The notes: generated by a model from the letters alone, not told the origin. A stretch of 64,000 nt of DNA from Haliclystus octoradiatus (GCA_916610825.1 OU744450.1:7584030-7648029), one strand, 5' to 3'. Numbered from the stretch's first letter, positions 11,091 to 24,247 are shown. Made by a program: numbers and translations.

Positions 11091-12767
11091 ACCGTTATAA
11101 TGATTACCGTTGTGGGAGACCGTTAAAATCGCGACAGCAAGAGTCAATCATGGCAATATTTTATCATGCTGCGAAAGTCTTATGAGTGGAGAGAACCTTA
11201 AATGGCCAGTTAAGGCAGAGTTTATTGATTTTATTGTCATGTTGAAGAAAAAAATTGTCAACAACAAAAATTACAGAATCTGAATGTAATGTTGAGCTTC
11301 AAAGTTACAATTTTGATGATGGAACAGTTGAGTCTGCCGCCATTAATTCAACTCAAGACAACCAGACAAACACAGTAAACACTCAATTAAACACTCAGGT
11401 TACGAATACCGCAACTATTTTTCCTGTTGGACTGACTGACAGTGCCAATGATGACGCCAGTTGCGATCTAGACAAGGAAACGTGCAAAGATTTATTGAAA
11501 GGAATATGCAAACACTGATTATCCGGACGGAAAGATGGTGTGTGTTTAAATTTCCAACCTAAATTATGCACGCGTCACCTAAAGAATGATCGATTTCGTG
11601 GTGGATGTAAACTGTCGAAAGACATGTGTCCTAAAGCGCACATATTTATTTGTAAATCTTCTTATCAAAGAAGATCATGTTATGACAATAATTGTCCATC
11701 GTTGCATTTAAAAGGAGCTATTCGCTTTCCTCGGTCTGATCGAATATCTCCCGTTAAACCCGGAGTTAAACCGCAAGAATTAAACAATCAACATGAAAGG
11801 GCTGATACAGGTGCAGACAGATCCAACACAACATCTGCAAATGAAATACCACCAATGGTAACTCAATGGAGACATCCAAATTCTCAAGACACCTGTCAGC
11901 TGCCAATTAATTCTCAGATGATGCAACCTCCTTACAGCCTCCTTTTTTGTACCCGGTGATACCACACCGGTACCTCCTGACTCGATCCGCTTGGATCGGA
12001 TGGAGACTAAAATAAATCAACTAATACAGCTACTACATCAAATTCCTCGTTGTTGAAATGTTATTATTTTAATGCCAGATCAATTAAAATAAATTAGACA
12101 GTCTGATTGTCATACTTGATTCTTATGTCTATGACGTCATCTTCATTACGGAAACCTGGTTATCATTTATTATTCCAGATTCGATGTTGACAATCTTAAC
12201 TGGATACACTATTGTTAAAAAAGACAGAGAGTCGGATGCCATTGATGGAGGCGTGGCCATTTTGGTCAAGAGTAATATTAAATTTACCTGCGTGGAGATA
12301 CCATCAAATCTAACTCATCTCGAATGCTTTGTAATTGACATTCACCTGTCCAGTCATCAATTTTATCGAATGACATGTGTATACCAAGCACCTTCCAAAT
12401 CTAATTCTGTTAGCTTGATGAGCTGTGTTCGTTTGTAGACTTCTGTACCATTTGTACTTTCCCGTGTTTTATAATTGGAGATTTTAATTATCCGTCAATT
12501 GATTGGAATATTCCAATAAGTTATGGAGATAATTGTCACACGAGTTTTGTCGACGCTATTATGAAAAACAATTTGTATCAAGTAGTAGCTCAACCTACAG
12601 GTATAAATAACTTTTTAGTTTTACTGTTTACCTCAGAACCGTCACTTGTCAGTGATATCGAAGTGGTTGAACCATTCACTCTTATGTGTGATCATAATGC
12701 AATAGAATTTTCCATCAACGTCCCACCATGTCAACCATCGATCAGCAACAACAATGAAAGAAATTTC
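11091..12767 (+). mobile_element. APE-type LINE, unit 2 copy, 5' half
   Basis: This is the same element as at 1-2,425, but with its 5' region and ORF1 preserved. The 5' junction contains a doubled TAATGATTACCGTT (about 11,075-11,105). The endonuclease frame (about 12,090-12,767) shows TETWLS, GYTIVKKDR, GGVAILV and GDFNYPSIDW. It keeps a 23-bp stretch near 12,412 that unit 1 has lost. A 3.4-kb Penelope-like insertion interrupts it at about 12,768 and it resumes at 16,179. Confidence 0.9.
11230..12057 (+). pseudogene. LINE ORF1 with CCCH-type zinc-finger-like motifs
   Basis: An N-terminal low-complexity Thr/Asn/Gln-rich part is followed by cysteine motifs: CKDLLKGICKH, then after a frameshift near 11,515 MVCLNFQPKLC, GGCKLSKDMCPKAH and RRSCYDNNCPSLH. 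The C-x-C-x-C-x3-H spacing looks like CCCH RNA-binding fingers rather than the CCHC knuckles more usual in LINE ORF1. The C-terminus may form a short coil (LDRMETKINQLIQLLHQI). It ends TGTTGA, immediately followed by AATG, so termination-reinitiation into ORF2 is possible. It presumably bound the element's RNA. Inactive here. Confidence 0.7.
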
Positions 12768-12785
12768 CGTGAAAGAAATTTTACC

Positions 12786-13316
12786 ATGGAATCTTCCACA
12801 AGCCAAATAGCATTTCTAGACCTTAAAATTTACATTGAGGATGACACCCTGTTAACAGATCTCCACACAAAACCAACAGACACCAATAACCTTCTACCAT
12901 ACCAGTCATTTCACCCAGAACAGACTAAAATTGGGATTGTTAAATCACAAACAGCAAGGTATTACCAAAACATTTCAAACCCTGCCATACTATACCTGCG
13001 ATTATACCTCTTATACACAATTTTCATGGAGAGGGGCTACCCATCTACGATAACATTGAGAGCAATAAAAACAACACTGGAAAACCAAAAATTTCCAAAG
13101 AAAAATTTGTTCACAGTAAAAAGAAGGCTACCTCTTGTCCTACCATACCATCCAATTTTTCAAACAACTCAACTATTAATCAACGAAACCCTAAAGCCAT
13201 TTCTAGAACAACAAGTCTGTTTACATCAATTACAACCACAAATTGTATACTCAAGACATGAAAACTTACGTGATCTCATCATACGAACAAGAGACCCGAT
13301 TCACACAAATCAATAA
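12786..13316 (+). pseudogene. Penelope-like reverse transcriptase, C-terminal part
   Basis: The frame reads IAFLDLKIYI, LLTDLHTKPTDTNNLLPY, SFHPEQTK, IVKSQTARYY, then RGYPSTI, RRLPLVLPYHP and the terminal ENLRDLIIRTR. The FLDxxI...DLYxKPTDxxxLL block and the NLRD end are typical of the C-terminal RT region in Penelope-like elements. No GIY-YIG endonuclease follows before the stop. This may be an endonuclease-lacking lineage or simply a decayed copy. The frame is joined by chance to the upstream LINE frame, which should not be read as a fusion gene. Confidence 0.75.
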
Positions 13317-13979
13317 TCAATCAACAATCACATACCTACATACCTACAGTAAAATACACCTACATGGACTAATTATAAAGCAAATTAAAGATTTTTAAAA
13401 AAATTTAAAATAAAAAGTCCACTTACCAACAAACTAATGTCACAGGAAAGACTACCACCATCTTTACGGAAACCAGCATATTATTACAAAACCAACTATC
13501 TCACTTTGATACCAATCACAGCTTGAAGCACCTCGTGTAAAATCTTGCAGCAACAGATCATCTGTCTCTTTTGCGACGACAAATCAAAGAAGAAGGATCA
13601 AGCCAATTGTGTATTATTACCAATTACTTTTTACCAACTTTCACTACCAGTTACTACTAGTTACTGACTAAAGAAGAAAATAACCAGGTATGAAATCATT
13701 AACATTTGATTACAAGTAAAATCACTGACTTTTGGATATTGAACACCATCACTGGAACGGCCATCTTGGTCACCAGAACATACAAAGAAATCAACTGCCA
13801 ACCTGTCAATGGTCAACAAAGAAAGAAAAGGGGCTACTAATTATTTTAAGAATAATCATTTAGAAATAAGGAATTGTTATGAAAAATTATTATATTTGCA
13901 TTTTGATCTGATACTTGCAACGGAAACAACTCCCATTTGTCAACGAATTTATTCTTTGGCATTTCCCTTTGCGATTCGC

Positions 13980-14016
13980 TCCTCTGATGATCCAATCGTG
14001 GTGAAATATATAAGGG
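13980..14016 (+). ncRNA. Hammerhead ribozyme in the Penelope-like insertion
   Basis: The core CTGATGA is at 13,984-13,990. Stem II is CCA-ATCG-TGG within 13,991-14,002, framed by T on both sides as in the 8,729 ribozyme. GAAA is at 14,003-14,006. Stem III is very short (AT/AT, 14,006-14,011), and the cleavage-site A is at 14,012. Stem I pairs TCCT (13,980-13,983) with AGGG (14,013-14,016). The weak stem III matches the minimal hammerheads described in Penelope-like elements, which may act as dimers. Confidence 0.7.
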
Positions 14017-16178
14017 CAATGGCGTTTCGCTCCCCCTGGTCTGCCAACGCAGCGTATCAGATCTCTTTAATTATTATGATTATTAATATTGAAATCCAAA
14101 AATGACAATTTCATACCACACGGACAATGGCCTATACCAATGGATGTCGCTATACTATATACTATACTAAAATATAATGTAACAAAAACAAATATGATAA
14201 TATAATATAAATAATAGAACATGATTGAATTGAATACTATTATCAATACTATTAACTTGGCTACTCTCAGTAAAAAATATCTTAGCTAAAATAATGATAG
14301 CTATATCACTATCTTTCACTATAATATAAATTTAAATTATCAACACAATATATAAAAGATATGAAGGAAAAAAGAACATTCAACAAACATTGCCTGGAAG
14401 ACAATATTGATAACTACATCAGTTTTAAGATGCCTAGATAATAATTTTAATATCAATTTGCATGATTTCAATTTGTCATTAATGCTATACTAGACAACAA
14501 CTAATATTGTGTCTTTGCTGATATTACTTCCTGAAACTATGAGTCATCCGTTATGAATTTACCATGAGCAATGAAGGAACCTACTGCAACCCACTGCACT
14601 TGAACCTGCCATTAGAGAATACCCTATCACTCTCTAGTTTCATAACAATAAGACCAATTTACATCTAAAAAGATCTTTGTTTTGAGAACCAATACAGCAG
14701 ATCAGCAAAATATAGTTCGGAATGATTTGAAACTTAACAGCAGTACAAGCATGTGTGAATATGTATTACCTGAGCTGTGTGACCACCTGGAATGAACAAC
14801 AGTAATTCCTGGGACCAAATGGTAACCATGACAACAATATTGATTATTGCTATAACATATGCCTACATCTGAACAGGTAAGTTAAAGATTATCAGACTAT
14901 CCATATATAACAATAGAATTAGTTACCTGAGCAGAGTGACCACTTCAAATTAATGTATGAGGAACTACTATACTGGGTCAATATGCTGTGCACACGTGCC
15001 GAATGACATCTCAAACAACTATAACATATCTAATCCTCATAAAGGAGGGCCATTCATACACTTCTGCCTGAATACCTGAGCTTAATGACCATCTGGGGTA
15101 TATAATTGGAATATCCTTGCTCGAATAGTAAACATAGAAACCATTATGTGTAACAATTTTAATTATATATTTTTTTAATGTCCTATTCATTAGATTAAAA
15201 TATAAAAACCTTTTGTGAATAGAATGACCCTGACTGTAGTGTGCTCTGGGCGGGGGGAGAGAGCTAAGCCTTGATTGAATACGAAGAATGAAGCTGTGAT
15301 CTAAAATACTGCTTGTTCTGAAAATCAAACCATGCATGTTGGATGGCGTAGTCTGCTCCCGTTTGTTGTGGAAATAACATTAGTTTATAGGTAAAACTAA
15401 TTCGGTGTATCATTACCGTTGTAATACTGTAGAGAAGAACAGTAAGGGCAATTCCTGCTCCCATGAAATCCATAAACAGCCAAATAATCAATGTTAAGCT
15501 GAAGGAAATCTCTCGCCATTTTAAAAAATAGTGGGAATTATGGAATGGTCTCTCTATTAATGGGGGATTTTTTGAAAATTTACGACAACCACCCCCCTCT
15601 GAAACGGCCCCTAAAAAAGTTTTTGGACATAAAACAACAACACAATAGAAAATTATGTCAATCTACTGGAAGAGCAACAAAGAACTGTAACTTTGAAAAA
15701 TGTGACCGCATACATTCATAACAACTGTACCAGAAAGGTACATGGATCTTCATTTCAAATATAATATAATTATCATTTCAAATATTATATAATTATCATT
15801 ACAAATACAAGTAAATATGAACCAAATTAACATTAGTTGACTAATAGTTTATACCAAGTGATGTATTTGGAACAGGACACACTCCAATTAATAATGATCA
15901 AATAAAACCAGTAAATATTATGAAATCAATAATCTTAAAATCAATAGAGCAATCTATCATAAACTAATTTAGAACAGACCCAAGTAATGACACACATAGC
16001 CACATTTATTTAAAATACACCATAGCGACATCTGGAGGCTACGCAGTTGACCTCTCCTGAAATTGAAAATTTACAACACTAATTGATACTAACCAAGAAC
16101 AATTTACATCAAAAGAACCCCAAACTGTCCCAATAAGGATGTCGAGAGTGGATAAATAGAATAAGTAGAAACAAAACA

Positions 16179-17940
16179 GGAATGCTGACTTCACGAATAT
16201 CTCACATTATGTTCAGAGTGTTGATTGGCTATTACTACCCAATAAAACATCACGTACGCCGGATGGGTACCCTGCACTTTTGTTAAAAAACATTGCTAAT
16301 GCTATTGCTTTACCTTTATCGATGTTGTTTGAGTTATCATATTTACAAAGCAGTATTCCGGACGTTTGGAAAACTGCGTTTGTTATTCCGATCTTCAAAA
16401 AGGGAAAGTCATCACTATGTCAAAACTATCGCCCTGTTTCCTTAACCTGAATTTCGTGTAAGGTGATGGAATCGATTATAGTTAGTCAAATGCTTGATTA
16501 TCTCCGTAAACATAACTTGCTAACAAAAGAACAACATGGCTTTTTAACTCGTCACTCAACATGTACTCAGCTTATTGATACGTTACATAATGGGAGTGAA
16601 GCAGTGAACAAAAGGCTACGCGTTGATACAATTTATTTCGATTTTGGCAAAGTGTTCGATACGGTATCACATAGTAAGTTATTGATCAAGTTAAGTGCTT
16701 ATGGTTTCGAATACGAACTTTTGGACTGGATTTCTTCATTTTTTAATGACCGTCTCAAATCGTATGTATCGAAGATACCTATTCAAATCCCTTGAACGTG
16801 GTCAGCGGAGTACCGCAAGGTTCTGTGATTGGACCACTCACTTAAAATTTTTATTTATTAATGACATTGTCACTTGTGTTGAAGATGATTGTCAAATTAA
16901 ATTATTCGCGGATGATGCAAAGATATTCTCTTGCAGAAGTACAGCAATCGTTAACTCTGATTTATCTAACAGCATAGAAAACCTTTGTAAATGGTCAGAG
17001 AAGTGGCAGCTACGTATCGCGTTTGAAAAATGCTCAGTCTTTAATGTAGGAAACATGAAAACACCTTCCTGTGATTACAACTTATCTGGACATTATTTAC
17101 AATCTGTCAATAAGATCAAAGACCTTGGAGTTATCCTCACTTCAGATCTAAAGTCAACTTCTCATTGCTCAATTATTGCATCTAAAGCATAATCAAGACT
17201 TTATTTAATATTAAAATGTTTTGCTAGTCAAAGCCTACAAAACATATGTACGTCCACTGTTGGAAACCGGTTTCACCAGTGTGGAATCCCTGTCTTCAAG
17301 GAGATATTGTCTAGAGAAAGTTCAAAGGCATTTAACAAGAAAAATGAACCCTTCAAGAGTAGACAGTTTGTATTACAAGTCACATCCTGAAAGACTAAAA
17401 TATTACAATCTTGAATCGTTGGAAACTCGTAGAATTGAAAATGAATTAATTTTGATGTTTAAAATAATATGGTCGATTTAGACATAAATAAACTATGCGA
17501 TTTTGATATAAATAAATACCACATGAGAGGAAAGTCTTACAAATTAAAATCAAAATCAATTCCCAAGTTCAAATCCGTTCAAAATGACTTTTGCAATCGT
17601 GTCATACCTTAGTGGAACTCTCTGCCAGAGAAATGTGTTACTTCAAAGACAGTTCCAGCATTCAAACGTTCTTTAGCTAGCATAGATCTAAATGCCTTGT
17701 AAATATTTAGTACAAATGTCGTAACCTTTAAATTTTATCTTATAACCTTTTTAACTTAACTAGATAATTCTAAATGCCTTGTAAATATTTGATTAGCAAT
17801 TTTGTTTGTAAAACTTTCATCTTAATAACCTATTTTAACTTTTTTAACGGCTTTACATAAGTGGGAACCACAAGTTTCCCTGTATTTGCCTGTCACCATT
17901 ATTGACAAAATAAAATACATACATACATACATACATATCA
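16179..17940 (+). mobile_element. APE-type LINE, unit 2 copy, 3' half (reverse transcriptase)
   Basis: The LINE continues after the insertion. Recognisable RT blocks are TPDGYPALLLKN, YRPVSL, QHGF, DFGKVFD, SGVPQGSVIGPL, the catalytic FADDAKIF, and a thumb-like end with the YKTYVRPLLETG block. Several stops and frame changes separate them. The copy keeps the FADD phenylalanine that unit 1 has lost. It ends in a (CATA)n tail at about 17,913-17,936. Confidence 0.88.
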
Positions 17941-18164
17941 CAATTTTATTTTGCAAAAGACCCTTCTTGCGCCCACTTGCCCCTTCTTCAAGACAGGAAA
18001 GACAGTCATCCCCGTAGCCCCGCTGCTTCGGCGTGTCGCTTCTTTCGTTATTATCAGTGACACAGCAACTATTAACTAGTTTTCAATTGAGAAATGTGGC
18101 TGATATGGGGAAATAATGATGTTAGGAAAATAATAATCTTACGGATAAAAGGCAAATCTACATC

Positions 18165-20983
18165 TCAATAAAGCATCACAAATATATGAGACTATAGTGA
18201 AGTGTACCCGCTCCGCTGCTCTCCGTACCCGGTGAAATTTAAATATAAAAAAAATACAGAACATTAATTGCTAGAAGTTGAAAAATAATGAACTTGTACT
18301 TCGAATTGTGATTGATATAGTAGATTGACAATTAATTTGCATGTTAACATGAACCATGAAATTATCAGTGTTTGAGCAAAAACTGATGTATTTATATATA
18401 TATAGAGATAATATTATTCTTCGTAAGATAACAAAATTAAGAAGATAACATAGATAACCTAAAAGTACTTTTTTCCAAAATTTCCATCTAAATAAGGCTT
18501 CAAAGTGTTCCATAAGCTTAGATTTAACAACACCAAGGATTGTGAACCACACATGTCAAATTTTTATTGGTCTGATTCAAAAAAGTTTGACTAAGATTTG
18601 AATTTTTTTTCCGAGGCATCACTCAGGCCATGTCCATGCAGTCATTTATAGGCCACTTTTAAACAAATTGAATATAACTACGCTCATTATACTAATACCG
18701 CTGACGCTCATATATAAGATCTGATGAATTGCTGAAATATTTAAAATATCCTTAAAATATTTATGTTGGTTTATAAATAACGATATAATTGCTGTTTTTC
18801 TCTGAATTGCGTAAATAGCTGAAAAGCATAATCAATAATTTAGTTAAATCAAATCGTTCTTCAAATATCTATCGTGTAAAATGAATCATTTTGATCTTAC
18901 TGTATAGGGGCCCCTATGTACCCTGGCAATAACGCAAACACGCACTTAATTTTCGCAACTCCACGCATAACGCAGTAAAAATTTCAATTCTCACGTATTC
19001 AGCCAATAACCCTTGATGACGATTTAATTTAGACCATTCGGATTTGAAACATTTTCGCGCTTCAGTGGCGAAATTATTATAGCCGAAAGATATGTGTTTT
19101 ACAGAAATTGAAAAGTGTAAACCGCAAGTATGCAAATGAGGTCCAGGGGTGCACCTCCGGGAAATATTTTCAAAATGTGATGTCAAAACACATGAAAACC
19201 CCTATGCTATAACTCAAAAGTCCTCAAAAGCTTTTTAAATAGGTTTATATTTAGTATAACGCAGAAACTTTCATTCGCGTAATAAGGCGTATAAAAATTG
19301 CCTTTTCACGAATTCACGCTCAAAATATAGACCAATACCGCGTCACGAATAAATATGGGGGGGGGGGGCTGTATCGTATTAGCGGATAAAGTACATACCG
19401 CATTGCACACGCATTTTTTATCATCATCATTTATTCTGGGCATTCTCATTGTTGAAAATTTTATGCAGTAAATAAATATTTGAGAATTGATTGACAAAGT
19501 CAATTTCTTACATTAAGAATGCTTGAAGGAAAGTTAATAAATACAGCTAATATTTAATATCTCCAGTAAAATGTATAACAGTCTATTATATAATTGCAGA
19601 CATCTGTTTTAGGGTTGAGACGATGATGAAATTTACCGATGTTCGATGCCGATTAGTTTGCCGCCGATCAGTCATATCAATCAGTCGATTAATCGGATTT
19701 TGCCGATTGTTTCCCATCCAAGCAAATGAAAACAAAAGATCAGGAGGCTAAACATAATCGTAAATCATGAGTATATTATGTAGTCGTCAAGTTGCATGGC
19801 GAATGATTCGATTCGAACGTTGATTTTAAATAGGTTTTGAATTACAAAATGATGTAAACAAAACAGAGCGACTGCACTGGGCGATATCAACTTTAAATTA
19901 AGATATCAAAACATTGAATTAATAAATTTTCGAATAAAAAACATCATTTTGAATTTCATTCCCTATTATATTGTATTTAGTATAATCTACTAAACATACA
20001 ATCATAAACAAATCATTGGATTCAATCCTAAATGAATGATGAAAGATAAATGCATGAGCGGAAATAGCCCAATTGATAAATAAACAATAGAACTGAATGT
20101 CAGTCGGGTGTGAAATACGAAGCGTGACGAACATGAGAATGTAATTCGTTCTTTCTGTGGACCCGCAAGAGAAATCCTACGAAAAAAATACGCTTCGGAC
20201 CGTCAATTGAAGGAATATAAAGATACGGACACGAAACATGGCCTATGTTGTGACAAATAATTATATGATACCCCACGAAAAGTTTGGTTTTGATACGTTT
20301 ACCAGGAGAAGCGTGAATCTCGAATACTGTTAATACAGACAGACATACATCGACGTTTATATAGTAGATAAAAGTATTTTGATCAGTTGTATAATGCTGC
20401 ATATATCGTAAATATTTTTCCTTAAACTTTATTAGAAATCAGCATTTTTATACCCTTCCGTCTGTTGATTTTTTCTTTAAACTAATGTTAATGAAGCAAA
20501 GGCATAATTCAAAAGTGATGATAAACATAATGGGGGTACTAAGACGTTTTTCAGTTATGGAACAGAATGAGCTCTAACATGAAGTTTTATACTTCTCAAA
20601 TTTTACTATGGCTACTTGAAACGAATTTTAAAAATTTTTGTCACAACATGTGACATAAACATACATTGTTCTGGGAACATATTGAGGGTACGTTACTTCT
20701 ATTTCAAAGTCATGTCATACTGTTCCAACCTCCTTAATGCAAACATTTGGGAGAAAAATTCAACAAAACAACACTATTGAAACGTATAACCCATTCGAAT
20801 TTTAATAAATTTTTGCAAGCCAAGACTATTACGAAGCTCCTTTCTTCAGATCTTTTACTAAATCATTGTATGAATCCTACATTATATTCAATTTGAAGGG
20901 CACTAATTACCAACAATGCGCAATACTAAACTCGTCTGAGGTCAGTAAATCAGCGTGAAATAATCTCACGGGTTTATCAAGTT
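18165..20983. other. No gene recognised (unit 2 equivalent of 2,646-5,464)
   Basis: Near-identical to the unit 1 segment and holding the same features. Open frames here are short and without domains. Confidence 0.5.
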
Positions 20984-22294
20984 CTAGTCCATCATTCCAC
21001 GTTCTTTAGAAAGATTGGATCTCTCCGTATCATCAACTGGCATGCATACTTCAATTGCAGGCTTTGTACAATAATCCCATTGGGCGTGATACCATATCCC
21101 ACGCGTTGTGCTTGTACCAACATATCCATATCCTTCACGTCTGCTGTGATATTTGTCATCTGTCTTCTTAAAGATTCGATTGTCAAAACACCACCTCCCA
21201 GAACTACCAAAAAATTCACAGGGCAAAGCACAATCTCCGCCACTATTTCTGGAGCCATAACATGCCTGTGGGTAAGGGAAATTGATGTCATCATCGGTAA
21301 TACTCTCTAGTAAAACCTTTTGGCAAGCATTTCCATGGATCTTCGGATCGATCAATTCATTGTAGTCATCGATGAATAACTTGATCAACTTTTTCGTTTC
21401 AGTTTGAATACCATTAAACGTGTGCGATTTAGTATTTATAATCCACGTTTTGTGCTTTTTATTAGTTGTTGTATCGACAAAGTATACAAATGTTTTGCCA
21501 GATTCGCCTAATTGTCCGTTCACACATTTCGTTCCTTTAAGTTCTTTGTAACGCAATTGAAATAGTTTCTTGGCTGCATTAATCATATCTGGCCTCATCT
21601 TTTTCAACTCTCTCGCAAAAGCACATCTATCTAATATCTTTTGTTTCATAATATTCAAGTATCCTGACGAGAGGTAAAACATATATGCCCTTATGATAGA
21701 GATGTAAGATTGTGAGAATGTTGAAGTGCTATGATCTTGAGGAAAGATTGCTGGGAGTTTAGAAACAATGAAATCAAGATCATCTCTTGTAAAATGATAT
21801 TTCTTTAAGATTTTGAGGTTCATCAATCTGAAATCATCCTTTACATCATCCATCTTTTGCTTGGTAAACTCTTTTTTAATCTTTATATCTATCTTTGCTT
21901 CTAATTGTTCCCATAATGATTTCTTGTTTCCATTCATGAGTTTCATAAGGAGGTCAGTAAATATGCCACCTGCAGGTCCAAGGAATGCAGCTCCTTTGTC
22001 AAGAAAAGCTTTGATGATTAAGTTTTTGTAATGGTTATATATTGGCTCGGCACTCTTACTGTCAAGTAAGCCATACTTAGTTTTCATGACTGAGTTTGAT
22101 CCTGAGTAAGTAGATTCATCTGGTGCACTCTTAAGACGTTGCTTTACATCAGCACTGCCTTCGTCTCCACTATAGCCATCATCATCATCTGTAGAAGTGT
22201 CTGCCAAATTATCTTTGGCAGATAGTAAAGCTACTGGATGAAGCAGGACTATAAGAATTACACCAAGTGCAAACATCAGGTGCATTATTTTCAT
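20984..22294 (-). CDS. Secreted 436-aa protein, copy 2
   Basis: This is the tandem paralog of the gene at 5,465-6,775: same length, signal peptide, acidic linker, helical region and Cys/Trp-rich end, and the same splice acceptor abutting the ATG. The proteins differ at 11 residues. Nine of them lie between residues 350 and 408, in the cysteine-rich C-terminal domain; for example GRWCFDN for GRWCFDD, YHAQWDYC for YRGQWDWC, and KYHSRREGYGYVGTS for IYHSRREGYGYIGTT. All C-terminal cysteines are conserved, so the fold should be kept while the surface changes. The gene looks intact. One of the two remaining changes adds a cysteine (TKCVNG for TKYVNG). Function is unknown, as for copy 1. Confidence 0.8.
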   Translation of the reverse strand: MKIMHLMFALGVILIVLLHPVALLSAKDNLADTSTDDDDGYSGDEGSADVKQRLKSAPDESTYSGSNSVMKTKYGLLDSKSAEPIYNHYKNLIIKAFLDKGAAFLGPAGGIFTDLLMKLMNGNKKSLWEQLEAKIDIKIKKEFTKQKMDDVKDDFRLMNLKILKKYHFTRDDLDFIVSKLPAIFPQDHSTSTFSQSYISIIRAYMFYLSSGYLNIMKQKILDRCAFARELKKMRPDMINAAKKLFQLRYKELKGTKCVNGQLGESGKTFVYFVDTTTNKKHKTWIINTKSHTFNGIQTETKKLIKLFIDDYNELIDPKIHGNACQKVLLESITDDDINFPYPQACYGSRNSGGDCALPCEFFGSSGRWCFDNRIFKKTDDKYHSRREGYGYVGTSTTRGIWYHAQWDYCTKPAIEVCMPVDDTERSNLSKERGMMD

Positions 22295-23078
22295 CTGAAA
22301 TTGGAATAATACATTGACATTGTTCACCCTCTTATCAGTCAAATTGATATGTTCCAATACTGTATTAATTATGAGCGATTACTTTGGGCTCAAACGAAAT
22401 ATCACAAAGGCATAAATGAGTGCCACGTAAAGAAATATAAACAACCTTTCAAACATGTTGAAATTAGTTTAAGAAAAATCCTCATGGATGGGTCAAATTT
22501 AATATTTCGATCAACTCTGAATCAGGGTCCGAAAAAAGGTTCAGTCTTCTGGAATCCTAGAGGCATTTCAATATTTTCTTCTGAATTTTTTTGTTAATGT
22601 TTGAGCAATAAATCATTAAAAACATTAATTTTCTTCTGAATTTTGTCCGGCATTCCAGGATCTAGGATCCCAGGATCCCCACTTTTGTCAGACCATGCTC
22701 TAAATTCCTTCAAAAGTTTTGCATCAATCCACTAATTTCACGTGCATTTGGAAATAATGCTAATATATAGTAAGAACATTGGAATTATTTGGACAGCTAC
22801 TTATTTTTTTTTTTTGAAACATAATTCTTTAAACCTGATGTTTTTGTTTTTATTTGATTCTACTGAACAATTCAACGGTCTTTAGTTAAATAATGGTATA
22901 TTATATAATAGAAAACACGCTGTTTTGGCATTTCGTTTGCCTTTTCCTATCCATGTACTGCACAGCTATATTTATTTCATTCGTTTCGATATAGTATTAC
23001 CTAACTGTAATATCACATTAACTATTATATTTGACAGAATAAATGAAATAAGGATGGATAATTAATATCGATAACGGT

Positions 23079-23304
23079 ATCATAATTTTATTCTGCGAAA
23101 GACCCTTCTTGTGCCCACTTGCCCCTTCTTCAAGGGCAGGAAAGACAATCATCTCCGTTGCCCCACTTCTTCAGCGTGTCGCTTCTTCATTGTTATCAGT
23201 TATACAGTAACTATTAACTAGTTTTCAATTGGCTTATATGTGAAAATAATAATGTTAGGAAAAGAGTAATCTTACGGAGAAAAGACAAATCTCCTTCTCA
23301 AGGA
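23079..23304. repeat. Dispersed ~225-bp repeat, unit 2 downstream version
   Basis: Equivalent of 7,560-7,785 and a diverged copy of the segment at 17,940-18,164; described at 2,421. Confidence 0.7.
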
Positions 23305-23778
23305 AGAATCATGTTGCAAGTCTTGCACATCAGGATTTATTTTTAAACATAGCAATAATGAAAAAGAAAATTCCTAGCATGCCTGCTTTCTAGTGACAGC
23401 TTTAAGAAAAATAAATGAAATTTATGCAGTTATCCGCATACTGTCCAGAATCTACAGTCTTATACAAGTAAACACATCAGCTCATTAAAAACGAGTATTC
23501 CTTTACCACATTTCAAATCCACAATCATGTTCCGTTTAATTATCTTATGATCCCTTAACTTCAAAATTTAGAAATAATTGAATAATTGAATATACTTAAT
23601 CTAGAGCTTTGGATTCGAAAGATGATGATTACATAAATTAATGAGGAAATTGAATTCCAGAATTAAGAGCCAGCATCTGCTATTAGGGCTCTCACTGTAG
23701 ATAATATTTTGGGTAACTTTTTGGGTAATTTTTGGGTTATTTTAAATAGTAAATTATTTACAGCCATTGCAGTGTGTA

Positions 23779-24114
23779 TTGTTGTTTTTGTTGACACGAA
23801 ATAAGTTTAACAGGAGCAACATTTATGCACCTATATTTGAAATCACAAGAAACAGAAAGTGCATCAACTCAACAGAACTGTCCAGCCATATTTGGCAACT
23901 TAACTACAAAGATAATCAAATTAACTACAACATCAAATGGTCAATACTTTCTACTGCCGTGGCATACAACAATCAAGCAAAAAAATGCAACTTATGTCTT
24001 ACAGAAAAGTATCATATAATTTTCTCTAATAAAAACATTCTTAATAAAAAAAACGAAATGACATCAAAATGTAGACATGAAAACAAATTTTACCTGTCAA
24101 AATTTAAAACATGA
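23779..24114 (+). pseudogene. Penelope-like element, 3' end of ORF, unit 2
   Basis: Same remnant as 8,260-8,595: TELSSHIWQL, IKWSIL, CNLCLTEK and a C-terminal SKCRHENKF. The zinc pair reads CNLC here and CDLC in unit 1. It is followed by the hammerhead at 24,248. Confidence 0.82.
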
Positions 24115-24247
24115 TATATTATCACAGCATCGCCGGAATAAAGAACAATAGAATAACCTATATCCATAAAATTAACAATAGCCTTAAGAACAATAGCACC
24201 CTAGTTTGTATGTATCTAGAAGGTATAGTGTTTTTTATCATTGAATA

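Larger units (their letters stand above)
12768..16178 (+). mobile_element. Penelope-like element insertion (3.4 kb) in the unit 2 LINE
   Basis: The LINE sequence contiguous at about 660-668 in unit 1 is split here, so the boundaries are set by comparison to within a few bases. The left edge has a doubled GAAAGAAATTT. The insert begins within reverse transcriptase, so it is 5' truncated, and carries a hammerhead ribozyme 660 bp after the coding end. The remaining 2.1 kb is AT-rich non-coding sequence, with three diverged copies of a TACCTGAGC...TGACCA motif at about 14,767, 14,922 and 15,070. Confidence 0.8.

Noticed and set aside
12561-13316. A single 251-codon frame that seems to fuse LINE endonuclease-end sequence to Penelope-like RT
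   Set aside because: Comparison with unit 1 shows an insertion boundary at about 12,768; the shared frame is chance, not a fusion gene.
13809-14105. 98-codon plus-strand frame in the Penelope-like insertion
   Set aside because: No domain; it overlaps the hammerhead, which explains the conserved-looking bases.
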